Origin: Chryseobacterium sp. OSA05B
Lineage (GTDB): Bacteria > Bacteroidota > Bacteroidia > Flavobacteriales > Weeksellaceae
Direction: 5' to 3'
Length of the DNA stretch: 64,000 bases
Assembly (NCBI RefSeq): GCF_019970065.1
Contig: NZ_JAHXYH010000001.1
Location: 1,302,001 to 1,366,000, forward strand
A model generated the notes under the pieces. That model was not told the origin of the DNA and made no database searches. It saw nothing but the letters and a program-made list of their open reading frames with translations. Both the position numbers and the translations under genes were made by a program. The number at the start of each line of letters is the position of its first letter. Positions within the stretch are counted from its first letter, which is position 1. Below are positions 1 to 8,264 of the stretch, piece by piece.

Positions 1-623
1 CAATATGAATTGACAAAAGACAGTGACACTCTACATTACTATAAGTATGATAAACCAATCATCGAAAAATTAAGACTTATCAAACCTAAAGAAAAGAAAG
101 ACTTTTTCAGGTTTAGTTCAGATAAATATTATTTAGAACTTTCCAGTGAATCCAATAAATACCTAATGTATGTTGATGAAACTTGGGAGGGTAAAAAAAC
201 AGGGAAAACATTTATTAAAGAATTTGGTTTAACCGAAAAACAGATTAATGAAATAAAAACCTTATAGCATCATTAAAAATTCATGAAATTCCAACTGATA
301 AACAGATTAAAAACTGGACTTTTGGTTTTGATGGAATTGTCTATAAGTTTGAATTAAAAGAAGGGAATAATTTTTCTTATAAACATTACTGGACACCCAC
401 TTCTCAACAGAAATTTGCAGAATCAAATATTATTAATTATTTTGTAATTAAAGTAGACGAAATAATAGATTATCAGCAAAATAGAAAAAAAATCGCAAAA
501 GAAATCTCCTATTTTAGCTGGACAAAAGATGGTGCTTCCTGGAATGCCTTAAAATTAATAAATAAGAATAATTATTCTGAATATAAAAGATATAAAAAGT
601 TAATGAAGAAAAATAAATCTTAA
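1..623 (+). pseudogene. Hypothetical protein, 5'-truncated by the window edge and frameshifted
   Basis: The first reading frame is open at base 1 and stops at 265-267. The frame one base back continues from about 255 to the TAA at 621-623 with no usable ATG of its own near the junction. Adding one A to the five-A run at 255-259 joins the halves smoothly (..NEIKNLIASLKIHE..), giving one Lys/Ile-rich soluble protein of more than 200 residues. I recognise no domain. The break is a one-base deletion in a homopolymer, so it may be a real pseudogene or a sequencing error. The true start lies outside the window. Confidence 0.65.
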
Positions 624-695
624 TGCTACATTCCACTACTCAAAATATCTCGAATTTTTAACAGAAATAAAACCAAACACAAAATCTTAGCACCA

Positions 696-1622
696 TTGAA
701 AACAAAATTAGTACTCCTTTCATTTTTGAGCTCATTCTTAGCTCATGCACAAACACTTCATTTTCAAAACCTTGCCAATATGTCTGCCGGCAGAGGTGCC
801 ACAGCCAGTGTCATCGTAAATGATAATATCTATGTGAGCAATGGGTATCATGAAAAGGCAAGTGATGCAAAGTATGTTGAAAAATATAATATTACCCATA
901 ACAGCTGGAGTGTTTTCAATTCTACGCTACTTCCCAAAAGATTTGCTAATTCGGAGACTTACCATAATAAAATTTATATTTTTAACGGTTGGGGAAACAG
1001 CCATCTTGAAATTGTAGACCTTGCCACCAATACAATAACGAAGGGGGCTGTTAATCGTTCCTATACAGGAAATTCAGGTTCAGCAATCCATAATGGCAGA
1101 ATATATGTATTTGGCGGCAGCGGATTAAATGGAGCCGCAACTACCGTATTTTCTAATAAATTCCAGTACTATGATATTGCTTCAAATACCTGGAATCCAT
1201 TACCCAATATGCCTACAGCCAGAGAAACAAAGGGTAAAATTGTTAATGATAAACTTTATGTAATTGGTGGTTTTAACGGTACCCCATCCCGTCTGATCAA
1301 TGTTTATGACCTCAACACTAATCTTTGGATCGATAAGTATACGATGCCTGCTGCTATATCCGGCCATTCATTAGCCGTATCCGATAATAAGATTTTTATT
1401 GTAGGTGGTTTTAACAATCAATCTTTCCTGGCCTATTTTGATACAACAACCAATAAGTTACATCAGTTATCATCCAATATGATTCCCAGAAGACACGCTA
1501 CAGCGGAAGTATATAACAATAAACTATACATCATCGGTGGAAGTACAACGTCTCTCACCAGCTCAGCGATTAAAAGCATACAAGTAGCAGATATTAGCGA
1601 AAGTGTACTTTCTGCAAAGTAG
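696..1622 (+). CDS. Secreted kelch-repeat beta-propeller protein
   Basis: The protein has 308 aa. It starts at a TTG that opens directly into a classic signal peptide (KLVLLSFLSSFLAHAQ, cleavage after about residue 19). About six kelch units follow, visible as the recurring aromatic/hydrophobic-GG strands IYVSNGY, IYIFNGW, IYVFGGS, LYVIGGF, IFIVGGF and LYIIGGS, which fits a six-bladed propeller. There is no T9SS sorting domain, so it is probably periplasmic or released. Kelch propellers usually bind proteins or sugars, and the ligand cannot be read here. No in-frame ATG upstream fits the signal peptide, hence the TTG start. Confidence 0.85.
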   Translation: MKTKLVLLSFLSSFLAHAQTLHFQNLANMSAGRGATASVIVNDNIYVSNGYHEKASDAKYVEKYNITHNSWSVFNSTLLPKRFANSETYHNKIYIFNGWGNSHLEIVDLATNTITKGAVNRSYTGNSGSAIHNGRIYVFGGSGLNGAATTVFSNKFQYYDIASNTWNPLPNMPTARETKGKIVNDKLYVIGGFNGTPSRLINVYDLNTNLWIDKYTMPAAISGHSLAVSDNKIFIVGGFNNQSFLAYFDTTTNKLHQLSSNMIPRRHATAEVYNNKLYIIGGSTTSLTSSAIKSIQVADISESVLSAK

Positions 1623-1739
1623 CAGTCAATAAAGATGGCTTTGTAATTAGTAATAAAAGCCTCCGTACTTTGAGCTATAAATAAATCTTTATAAAATATA
1701 CTCTCCATATTTCGTTATACGTAATAAAAAACAACCACT

Positions 1740-2279
1740 ATGTTTAAGACTCCGGACATTCCCACTGACAATCTATACAAATTCATATCTATCTTTGGAT
1801 TAGCCATTTTTGTACTCTCTATTTATATTCTTGTAAATAATCAACAATCCTTTGAGAACAGCATTGTAAACAGTACTATAAATCATTCAAAAATTCTTTT
1901 GGAAAAATCTCAGAATGATTCGAAAAGAATAATTCTGGACGAGAAAATTGAAATGCTCCGAATAAAAATAAAAGTCAATTACGGGATAGAAAATACCTTA
2001 AAAATAACTGAACCCGAGTATTCAAAAATAAATAACAAAGAAGGTTTTGAAAGAGATTATGAAAAACTGAAAGCATTTGAACTGGATAATTTATTGTTGG
2101 GTGATAAAGCCTTTCATATTGAGAAAAATCTAAAGAAAAATCACGAAAATATTAATGTATATACAACGATTCCTATGCTCATCTTATCAGTCTTAGGAAT
2201 TGCATTAATGGTTGCTGGATTTTCACTATGGTATACCAAAACACAAAAATACTACGATAAGCAACTTAAACAGCAATGA
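1740..2279 (+). CDS. Hypothetical membrane protein with two end-placed TM segments
   Basis: The protein has 179 aa. One hydrophobic segment lies at about residues 15-33 and a second at about 144-166. Between them is a hydrophilic, Lys/Glu-rich and probably helical stretch of about 110 residues. The topology suggests a loop or coiled coil held outside the cytoplasm between two membrane helices. I do not recognise a family. It stands alone between the kelch gene and a terminator hairpin at 2338, so its neighbours give no functional hint. Confidence 0.65.
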   Translation: MFKTPDIPTDNLYKFISIFGLAIFVLSIYILVNNQQSFENSIVNSTINHSKILLEKSQNDSKRIILDEKIEMLRIKIKVNYGIENTLKITEPEYSKINNKEGFERDYEKLKAFELDNLLLGDKAFHIEKNLKKNHENINVYTTIPMLILSVLGIALMVAGFSLWYTKTQKYYDKQLKQQ

Positions 2280-2337
2280 CAATACTAAAAAGCATTCGCG
2301 CTTGTAAGCAGTCAAAAAAATGTTAAATAAGATTAAG

Positions 2338-2362
2338 CCGTTCCATTTTCCAGAGCGGTTTT
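2338..2362 (+). terminator. Rho-independent terminator
   Basis: The hairpin has stem CCGTTC (2338-2343) and GAGCGG (2353-2358), with one G-U pair, followed by TTTT. It ends transcription from the 1740 gene. Its position inside a longer open frame is one reason to start the next gene at 2398 rather than upstream. A TAnnTTTA box (2366-2373) follows directly. Confidence 0.7.
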
Positions 2363-2397
2363 CCTTATTTTTACAACCACAAAAAAGTGAACAAGAC

Positions 2398-2988
2398 ATG
2401 AAGAAAATAGAAATAAAAATAGACGAGGCCTTTAGAAACACTTTCCTGCTGCCTAGAGAAAAAATAGTCACTCAATTCCTGGTGGATGTCTTAAATTCAA
2501 AATATCAATTCAGGGAAGATGGTAAAAAAATTGAGGTCATCAGTTTGTACTATTATGCTTCAAGCCCGTTAAGCTTTTTATTTGTCTTGCCACATTATGA
2601 ATATTACACTCCCGATAAAACCATTCAGATGCCGGAACTTCATTTGAGCGATCACTCATTCGAAGACTATTCTTATATGGAGGTTGAGGAATTATGCAAA
2701 AAGGTGCTCGACGAAAACAATATTGATTATTCTGCCTATCTTGATACAAATAACGAATTGGATTATGCCCATTACTGGGAAAACCAGTTTGGCTTGGAAA
2801 CTGACTTCCTAATGAATTGCTGGAGAAATGCCAAAGAACAAACGCAGTCTAAAACGATCGGATTTTTAGAGTCTTCAGATGGTGCAGGTGGATTATTTGA
2901 TATGGATAACGGCTTTGATATTCCTTTCGATGTGGATATGGATGAATATCTTCGGTCGCATGGGTTTGTTATTGAGAAGGAGAGTTAA
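2398..2988 (+). CDS. Hypothetical acidic cytoplasmic protein
   Basis: The protein has 196 aa from ATG 2398. The frame is open further upstream, but a terminator hairpin and a TAnnTTTA box occupy that stretch, so the internal ATG (MKKIEIKIDEAF) is preferred. There is no signal peptide or TM. The C-terminal third is rich in Asp and Gly (GAGGLFDMDNGFDIPFDVDM). I recognise no family. Its size, acidity and position next to a DUF4304-like gene resemble orphan immunity-type proteins, but this is only an impression. Confidence 0.7.
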   Translation: MKKIEIKIDEAFRNTFLLPREKIVTQFLVDVLNSKYQFREDGKKIEVISLYYYASSPLSFLFVLPHYEYYTPDKTIQMPELHLSDHSFEDYSYMEVEELCKKVLDENNIDYSAYLDTNNELDYAHYWENQFGLETDFLMNCWRNAKEQTQSKTIGFLESSDGAGGLFDMDNGFDIPFDVDMDEYLRSHGFVIEKES

Positions 2989-3025
2989 AAACTATGGGAA
3001 TGATCATCCATTTTAAAATGACATT

Positions 3026-3679
3026 ATGAATCAACCGGACTATTCAAAGATCATCAATAAAACAGCCAAAAAAACATTTACTCCTTACGGCATAAAACAA
3101 AAAGGAAAATCAAGAATATGGCTTGACGATAAGGGTTGGTACACCACCGTGATCGAGTTCCAACCGTTTACAGGAAGACAGGGAACGACGCTTAATGTCG
3201 GTATCAACTTCAATTGGCATGAGCAGGTCTATTTTTCATTTGACATTGGTTCCAGACAGGATGTGGATTTTGTAGAATACGATGGAAATGAAAATGACTT
3301 TGCAAACGAAATTGAAAAAATTTGCGACCTGGCCCTTCACAAGGCTCTGGGATACAGAGAAAATCTTCAAAATATTCAGAAGGCCAAACCATTCATTTTG
3401 AACCAAACTTACACCAGCGAGGATATTTGGGGAAATTATCATAAGGGAACGATATGCGGACTGACGAATGATTTAGTGGAACAAAATGAGTATTATCAAA
3501 AACTTTTACAAGCCGAGCATCCGGGAGAATGGCTAAATGAATTAAAAGACCACGTCAATCTTCTAATGACTGATTCCGGTCATCAGGATAAATTTTCTGG
3601 AAAAATTATTGAAATAATCAATAAAACAAGAGCATTGAAAAAACTTCCTGAAATGGAAATCAATTTTACTGACTCATAA
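3026..3679 (+). CDS. DUF4304-like protein
   Basis: The protein has 217 aa and is cytoplasmic. Residues 1-115 follow the DUF4304-type pattern: an N-terminal helix, then a basic strand GIKQKGKSRIWL, a strand around WYTTVIEFQPF, and NVGINFNWHEQVYFSFDI. The last 100 residues are helical. DUF4304 proteins have no established biochemical function. The gene lies 37 bp after the 2398 gene in the same direction and may be co-transcribed. The family assignment is from memory of the pattern and is moderately certain. Confidence 0.65.
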   Translation: MNQPDYSKIINKTAKKTFTPYGIKQKGKSRIWLDDKGWYTTVIEFQPFTGRQGTTLNVGINFNWHEQVYFSFDIGSRQDVDFVEYDGNENDFANEIEKICDLALHKALGYRENLQNIQKAKPFILNQTYTSEDIWGNYHKGTICGLTNDLVEQNEYYQKLLQAEHPGEWLNELKDHVNLLMTDSGHQDKFSGKIIEIINKTRALKKLPEMEINFTDS

Positions 3680-3743
3680 AAATGATAAAAATATCTTTTC
3701 TTGCATTTTTGAACATAATCGGACTATCAATATATATAACATC

Positions 3744-4403
3744 ATGAAAAAAACATTTGAATTCCTTAAACAACTGGAAAAAAACAATAACCGTGAATGG
3801 TTTACGCAGCATAAAGCGGAATATGATTCAGTGATCAAAGACAACAAAGTTTTTTTCACGCACATTTACAACGAGCTTCAGGAGCATGATAACTTGAAAG
3901 GTATTCATATTTTCAGGATTTACAGGGATGTCCGTTTTTCCAAGGATCCGACACCGTACAAAAACAATTTCGGGGTTGGCTATTCCCGTTCAAAACCAAT
4001 GCTGAGAGGTGGATATTACATTCAACTGGAGCCTGGGAACAGTTTCGTGGGTGGTGGATTTTGGGGTCCGGATGCGAATGATTTACTCCGTATCCGTAAA
4101 GAATTTGAAATCAGTACCACAGAAATTGAAAAGATTACGTCTGACGAGACATTCATCAAGTACTTTGGAGAAATTGAAGGTGATGCCGTAAAAACAGCTC
4201 CGAGAGGTTTTGATAAAAATCATCCTGCCATTGATCTCATCAGGAAAAAACAATATGTAGTGATGAGGAAATTTACGGACAAGGAAGTTCTCTCGGATAG
4301 TTTTCAAAAGGAAGTCCTGCTCACCTTATTAGCCATGCGTCCTTTTTTCGATTATATGAGTGAAGTCCTGACGACAGATTTAAACGGAGAACCTTTATTT
4401 TAA
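3744..4403 (+). CDS. DUF2461 domain-containing protein
   Basis: The protein has 219 aa, the usual length for this family (also known as TIGR02453). Diagnostic stretches are NNNREWFTQHKAEYD near the N terminus, IFRIYRDVRFSKDPTPYKNN near residue 60 and GGYYIQLEPGNSFVGGGFW near residue 92. It has no signal peptide. DUF2461 is widespread in Bacteroidetes and of unknown function. A terminator follows at 4427. Confidence 0.88.
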   Translation: MKKTFEFLKQLEKNNNREWFTQHKAEYDSVIKDNKVFFTHIYNELQEHDNLKGIHIFRIYRDVRFSKDPTPYKNNFGVGYSRSKPMLRGGYYIQLEPGNSFVGGGFWGPDANDLLRIRKEFEISTTEIEKITSDETFIKYFGEIEGDAVKTAPRGFDKNHPAIDLIRKKQYVVMRKFTDKEVLSDSFQKEVLLTLLAMRPFFDYMSEVLTTDLNGEPLF

Positions 4404-4426
4404 AAAGAAACCACATACAATCTAAG

Positions 4427-4463
4427 CCGTTCTATTTTCCGGAGCGGTTTTTCGTTATATTTA
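4427..4463 (+). terminator. Terminator followed by a promoter-like box
   Basis: The hairpin CCGTTC (4427-4432) / GAGCGG (4442-4447) with a T run (4448-4452) closes the DUF2461 gene. TATATTTA (4456-4463) follows, close to the Bacteroidetes -7 consensus TAnnTTTG, 18 bp before the next ATG. The whole stretch of about 40 bp is nearly identical to the one at 2335-2374. Confidence 0.65.
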
Positions 4464-4481
4464 CTTTCCTAAAATGAATCC

Positions 4482-4859
4482 ATGAATATAAGATTTGACA
4501 GCGTTATCCTGTATGTTCAAAACGTTGAATTGCTTAAAAAATTCTATGTTGAAAACTTCAGTTTAAAAGTAATTGAAGAGGATTCCAGCTGGGTTCTTTT
4601 GAATGCAGGAACAGTCAATGTCGGACTTCATAAAATCGGGGATCAGTACCTAAGGGAAATAGAATCCGGTTATCAGTTTGATAATAATACGAAACTCGTT
4701 TTTGAAATTGATGTGGATATAGAATGGGCGAGAAATGAATTGATTTCAAAAAACACTGAAATGAGAGAGATCAAAACCTTTGATCATTATAATTTCCGGT
4801 TGTGCGATGGTACCGATCCGGAAGGCAATGTATTTCAGCTGAAAGTAAAAAAAATCTAA
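4482..4859 (+). CDS. VOC-family (glyoxalase/bleomycin-resistance fold) protein
   Basis: The protein has 125 aa, a standard single VOC domain with paired beta-alpha-beta-beta-beta units. SVILYVQNVELLKKFYVENF is the first, WVLLNAGTVNVGLHKIG follows, and the C-terminal half ends in RLCDGTDPEGNVFQLK, the typical strand that supplies a metal Glu in active members. Substrate is unknown; such proteins range from dioxygenases to drug-binding proteins. The next gene starts 9 bp downstream, so the two are probably co-transcribed. Confidence 0.85.
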   Translation: MNIRFDSVILYVQNVELLKKFYVENFSLKVIEEDSSWVLLNAGTVNVGLHKIGDQYLREIESGYQFDNNTKLVFEIDVDIEWARNELISKNTEMREIKTFDHYNFRLCDGTDPEGNVFQLKVKKI

Positions 4860-4868
4860 CGACAATAC

Positions 4869-5201
4869 ATGAAGAATATTTTTAGAGAACCGGCTGAACC
4901 ATTTACCTTTTTCAGCTATTCTGATTTTCTCATTTTAATCATTATTAATCTGATACTGTATATTCTGATCAAAAAGAAATGGCTCACATTAATCAGAATA
5001 AACAAGATAACTATTGGACTGCTTTTTCTCATCATTGTTCCCGTATTATCTACCCAAATTGAATTAAATAATGTTCACAATAAATTTGAAATGGTCGATG
5101 GGTTTAATGTTTTGTATGTAATTTTTAAAATTCCGATTTGGTGGATCATTGGCATATTAAACATTTATTTAATTAACATGAAAGTAAAGAACTACGTTTA
5201 A
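4869..5201 (+). CDS. Small hypothetical integral membrane protein
   Basis: The protein has 110 aa with three predicted TM helices at about residues 15-33, 43-61 and 82-104, and short charged loops. It follows the VOC gene by 9 bp. I recognise no family. Confidence 0.65.
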   Translation: MKNIFREPAEPFTFFSYSDFLILIIINLILYILIKKKWLTLIRINKITIGLLFLIIVPVLSTQIELNNVHNKFEMVDGFNVLYVIFKIPIWWIIGILNIYLINMKVKNYV

Positions 5202-5238
5202 GCTGGGAAACTCTCCTTTTAAAAAACAATCCTCAAAA

Positions 5239-6009
5239 ATGAAACTCAAAATATGTATCCTCCTCTTCACCTTTTCCATGATTCAGATTTTTGCTACAGG
5301 TCAGGAGCCGGACAAAATCATCATCAACAATAAAGAATATGACCTTCTGAATAATCCTTTGGAAAAATATTTTGAAGAGCATCCTGACGATCATCCCATC
5401 TACGGGAACAAGCTCTCAGAATTCAAACAATATAAAAACGGAGAACAGATGATTTATTTTTCTACATCCAACTCCCGGGATTATATTGCAACATTTAAAA
5501 TTGAAAATGCTGTTTTAAGCTTAGTAGATCTTACCATCCGGGATCTCAATTCAGAAAAAGAAAACTTCGTTTCAGTGTATAAAAAACTGTTTGGAGATCA
5601 AAAAGTGATTCTTAATTATTCGGGAATCCTTGTCATTCCAACCGGGAAACTTATTAAAGCTGCCAATTTTGGATATTCGTCTTTACACGAGCAGTATACA
5701 TTAATGACTATCAACAATGATATGGTAGTCAAAGAGAAAGAGCTCAATAAAGATGATTTTATCGAATTCAAATTCCGTCAATTTGATCAATATAAAAATA
5801 CTGAAGAATATAAAATCAGATTAAAAAATTACATTCAAGATTGGGAAGAAAGTAAAAAATCAGAGCTGTCTAAAGAGAATACCAGAAGAATGTCAAAAAA
5901 AGAAATCGCTGCATTAAAAAAGGAATACGAGCAGCCTCCTACTGAAGATTATATCAACGGGTACTTTTTCGCGGTGGACAATCCGGATTTTGTCATTGTA
6001 GATTATTAA
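5239..6009 (+). CDS. Hypothetical exported protein
   Basis: The protein has 256 aa with a Sec signal peptide (residues 1-22, ending FATGQ). The mature part is mixed alpha/beta, with a very charged C-terminal region (about residues 180-235, many Lys/Glu). It ends in a hydrophobic strand and has no T9SS domain. It is probably periplasmic or attached to the outer membrane. I recognise no family. A strong terminator follows at 6042. Confidence 0.7.
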   Translation: MKLKICILLFTFSMIQIFATGQEPDKIIINNKEYDLLNNPLEKYFEEHPDDHPIYGNKLSEFKQYKNGEQMIYFSTSNSRDYIATFKIENAVLSLVDLTIRDLNSEKENFVSVYKKLFGDQKVILNYSGILVIPTGKLIKAANFGYSSLHEQYTLMTINNDMVVKEKELNKDDFIEFKFRQFDQYKNTEEYKIRLKNYIQDWEESKKSELSKENTRRMSKKEIAALKKEYEQPPTEDYINGYFFAVDNPDFVIVDY

Positions 6010-6041
6010 ATACCAAAAGGCTTTTATTTATTTCAAAATAG

Positions 6042-6076
6042 AACCGTTCTGAATTTCAGAGCGGTTTCTTTTTACA
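6042..6076 (+). terminator. Rho-independent terminator
   Basis: The stem is AACCGTTCTGA / TCAGAGCGGTT (6042-6066) with one G-U pair and a 3-nt loop, followed by a T-rich run. It belongs to the same CCGTTC/GAGCGG stem family as those at 2338, 4427 and 26914. Confidence 0.75.
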
Positions 6077-6213
6077 GAATCAGATGCATATTTTACTTAC
6101 TTTTATGTTCAATAACCCATTGATCACAAAATCATTATGCCTCATTTTATTATAGGAAATAGCTGAACATGTAATATCTGTGTCTTTGAAGTTGTTTTTT
6201 AATAAAGCCTGTC

Positions 6214-7470
6214 ATGAAAAATGTATACTGCCCGTTTCTTTTTATTCTTATGTTTACTTTCTGTACTGCACAGAAAAAGCCGTCGCAGGAACTGCTCAAA
6301 ACACAGAAAGAATTAACGGACAAACTCGCAGAAATCAGTAAAACGACAAGCTTCAACGGATTTGGAGTGGCACTCGTGAATGACCGGGAAGTTTTATATC
6401 AGAACGGTTTCGGAATCGCCCATATAAATCCGGTTCAAAAGTATGATGAACATACCGTTCAAAATATAGCATCCGTCTCAAAAACGCTTATTGGCATTGC
6501 TATTCTTAAAGCGCAGGAACTGGGAAAACTGAAACTGGATGATCCAGTCAATACATATCTTCCATTCAAAGTGATCAATCCTAAATATCCCGATATTCCT
6601 ATCACGATCAGGCAGCTGACTACGCATACTTCTTCTATTAATGATAATAATGAGTATATGACCCAAACGGTTGTATTAAAAGACACTGCTAATCTGGCGA
6701 AGAATCTGAAGATTGATATTTCCCCTACAAAATTCAATCCTCCTTCCGCTAAAATTTCCATTGAAGAATTTTTGAATCATGTTCTCAGCGAAAAAGGAAA
6801 ATGGTACTCGAAAGATGTATTTTTGGATAAAAAGCCGGGTGAACTGTTTAATTATTCTAATATCGGAGCTACTTTGGCTGCGTTGGTTCTGGAAAAAGCG
6901 ACAGGAATTCCTTACGATACTTTCACAACCCAATATATTTTCAAGCCGTTAAAAATGAATGACTCAGGCTGGAATTTTAATACCATCCATTTTTCAAAAT
7001 ATACCCAAACGTTTATCAATAAACAAACGCCTTATCCCTATTATTCACTCAATACCTATCCCGATGGAGGAATGCTGACCACTTCCGATGATATGGGTAA
7101 ATACCTTCTTGAGTTGATGAAAGGGTATTTTGGAAACGGAAATATACTCTCAAAAGAAAGTTATAAAGAATATTTCACCCCCCAATTGAAAGCCGAAAAC
7201 TTCCAGGACCGAAGCAACAGCGAATACAGTGATGAATACAATATGGGCATCACCATGGGTTTCGGATCTACCGGAAATTTCGGACATACGGGTGGAGATC
7301 CGGGAATGAATTCCGTCATCTGGTTTTTTAAAGAGAAAAAAATGGGCAGATACCTCATCGTGAATACCGACTGGGATAATAAAGTTTCAGGAAAAGATCA
7401 AAAAGCCATTTACGATCTGCTTGATGAATATTTTATAAAACTAGATGCGATCAGCAGGTCCGGGAAGTAA
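6214..7470 (+). CDS. Serine hydrolase of the class C beta-lactamase / DD-peptidase family
   Basis: The protein has 418 aa with an N-terminal signal peptide (residues 1-20, ending FCTAQ). The three catalytic motifs of the family are present. SVSK (S87-x-x-K90) carries the nucleophile and general base, YSN sits near residue 213, and HTGG near residue 358 stands in for the KTG triad. It should be a periplasmic serine hydrolase acting on a beta-lactam, a D-amino-acid peptide or an ester. Members of this broad family are often esterases or peptidases rather than true resistance enzymes, so no resistance is implied. Confidence 0.85.
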   Translation: MKNVYCPFLFILMFTFCTAQKKPSQELLKTQKELTDKLAEISKTTSFNGFGVALVNDREVLYQNGFGIAHINPVQKYDEHTVQNIASVSKTLIGIAILKAQELGKLKLDDPVNTYLPFKVINPKYPDIPITIRQLTTHTSSINDNNEYMTQTVVLKDTANLAKNLKIDISPTKFNPPSAKISIEEFLNHVLSEKGKWYSKDVFLDKKPGELFNYSNIGATLAALVLEKATGIPYDTFTTQYIFKPLKMNDSGWNFNTIHFSKYTQTFINKQTPYPYYSLNTYPDGGMLTTSDDMGKYLLELMKGYFGNGNILSKESYKEYFTPQLKAENFQDRSNSEYSDEYNMGITMGFGSTGNFGHTGGDPGMNSVIWFFKEKKMGRYLIVNTDWDNKVSGKDQKAIYDLLDEYFIKLDAISRSGK

Positions 7471-7541
7471 TATTTCACAACGAATCACCTCCTTTAAAAC
7501 CCTTCTTATTCCTATCCCAAAATAATCTGAATCCTGTTTTC

Positions 7542-7572
7542 TTGGTATTGATCCAAAAATAATATACATTTG
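7542..7572 (+). promoter_or_regulatory. Bacteroidetes-type promoter of the TetR gene
   Basis: TTG (7542-7544) and TACATTTG (7565-7572) are separated by 20 bp, matching the -33 TTG / -7 TAnnTTTG consensus of Bacteroidetes sigma A. The predicted start point falls at about 7578, inside the large palindrome that follows. Confidence 0.65.
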
Positions 7573-7575
7573 CAC

Positions 7576-7607
7576 TTATAATTAAATGAATATTCATTTA
7601 ATTATAA
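7576..7607. promoter_or_regulatory. 32-bp perfect palindrome, probable TetR operator
   Basis: The half-site TTATAATTAAATGAAT is followed immediately by its exact reverse complement. The palindrome lies directly after the -7 box and 22 bp before the TetR start. Its core TGAATATTCA resembles known TetR-family operators. Position and symmetry suggest autorepression. The identity of the binding protein is inferred. Confidence 0.7.
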
Positions 7608-7628
7608 TCAATTGATAATAAATTAAGT

Positions 7629-8240
7629 ATGCGTAACCGGGATCTTAAAAAAGAAAATATGATAAAAGAGAAAGCTATTGAGATCATTGTAAAAGATGGA
7701 CTGTATGGCTTTACGATCAATAAACTGGCGAAAGCCTGCAATATCTCTGTAGGGACGCCTTATGTGTATTATAAAGATAAAGATGATCTCATCCTGAAGC
7801 TGGTTATTGAAGAAGGAAACAAAATGGAAACTGAAATTAATGAGGGATTTGATCCGGATTCTGCTTTCGAAGAAGGAATGCGTGTCCAATGGACTAACAG
7901 ATATCATTATGCCATCAAAAATCCCCTGGTGCTTCCCTTTTTTGAACAGATTAACAATTCTCATTACAGCCATCAGTTTATTGAAATGTTTAATGAAAAG
8001 CCGGGAACATTTATGAGCGAATTCAAAAACAATCTTATACATTTTATCTCCAATGCTGTACAACGCGGAGAAATCGATGAATCGCCATTTGAAATTTTCT
8101 GGTCCATTGCTTTCGCTCCGTTGCACACTTTATTACGTTTTCACCAGCAGGGAAGAAACATCAACGGATTACCTTTTGTGTTAACAAACGAAATGGTATG
8201 GACAACCTTCGACAAGGTTTGCAAAGCACTTAAAAAATAA
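7629..8240 (+). CDS. TetR/AcrR-family transcriptional regulator
   Basis: The protein has 203 aa, typical for the family. The N-terminal helix-turn-helix domain is plain: IKEKAIEIIVKDGLYGFTIN, then KLAKACNISVGTPYVYYKDKDDLI, with the recognition helix at about residues 36-52. The C-terminal helical ligand domain is variable, as usual. It probably represses itself through the palindrome at 7576. The esterase gene begins 24 bp downstream in the same direction, so it is the likely co-regulated target. Confidence 0.9.
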   Translation: MRNRDLKKENMIKEKAIEIIVKDGLYGFTINKLAKACNISVGTPYVYYKDKDDLILKLVIEEGNKMETEINEGFDPDSAFEEGMRVQWTNRYHYAIKNPLVLPFFEQINNSHYSHQFIEMFNEKPGTFMSEFKNNLIHFISNAVQRGEIDESPFEIFWSIAFAPLHTLLRFHQQGRNINGLPFVLTNEMVWTTFDKVCKALKK

Positions 8241-8264
8241 AGAACAGAAAAATCAATAAGAACA

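Noticed and set aside
2320..2397. Upstream ATG for the gene at 2398
   Set aside because: The stretch contains a terminator hairpin and a promoter-like box, so it is unlikely to be translated.
6214..7470. Calling this a true beta-lactamase
   Set aside because: The fold and motifs fit many esterases and peptidases; nothing in the sequence proves beta-lactam hydrolysis.
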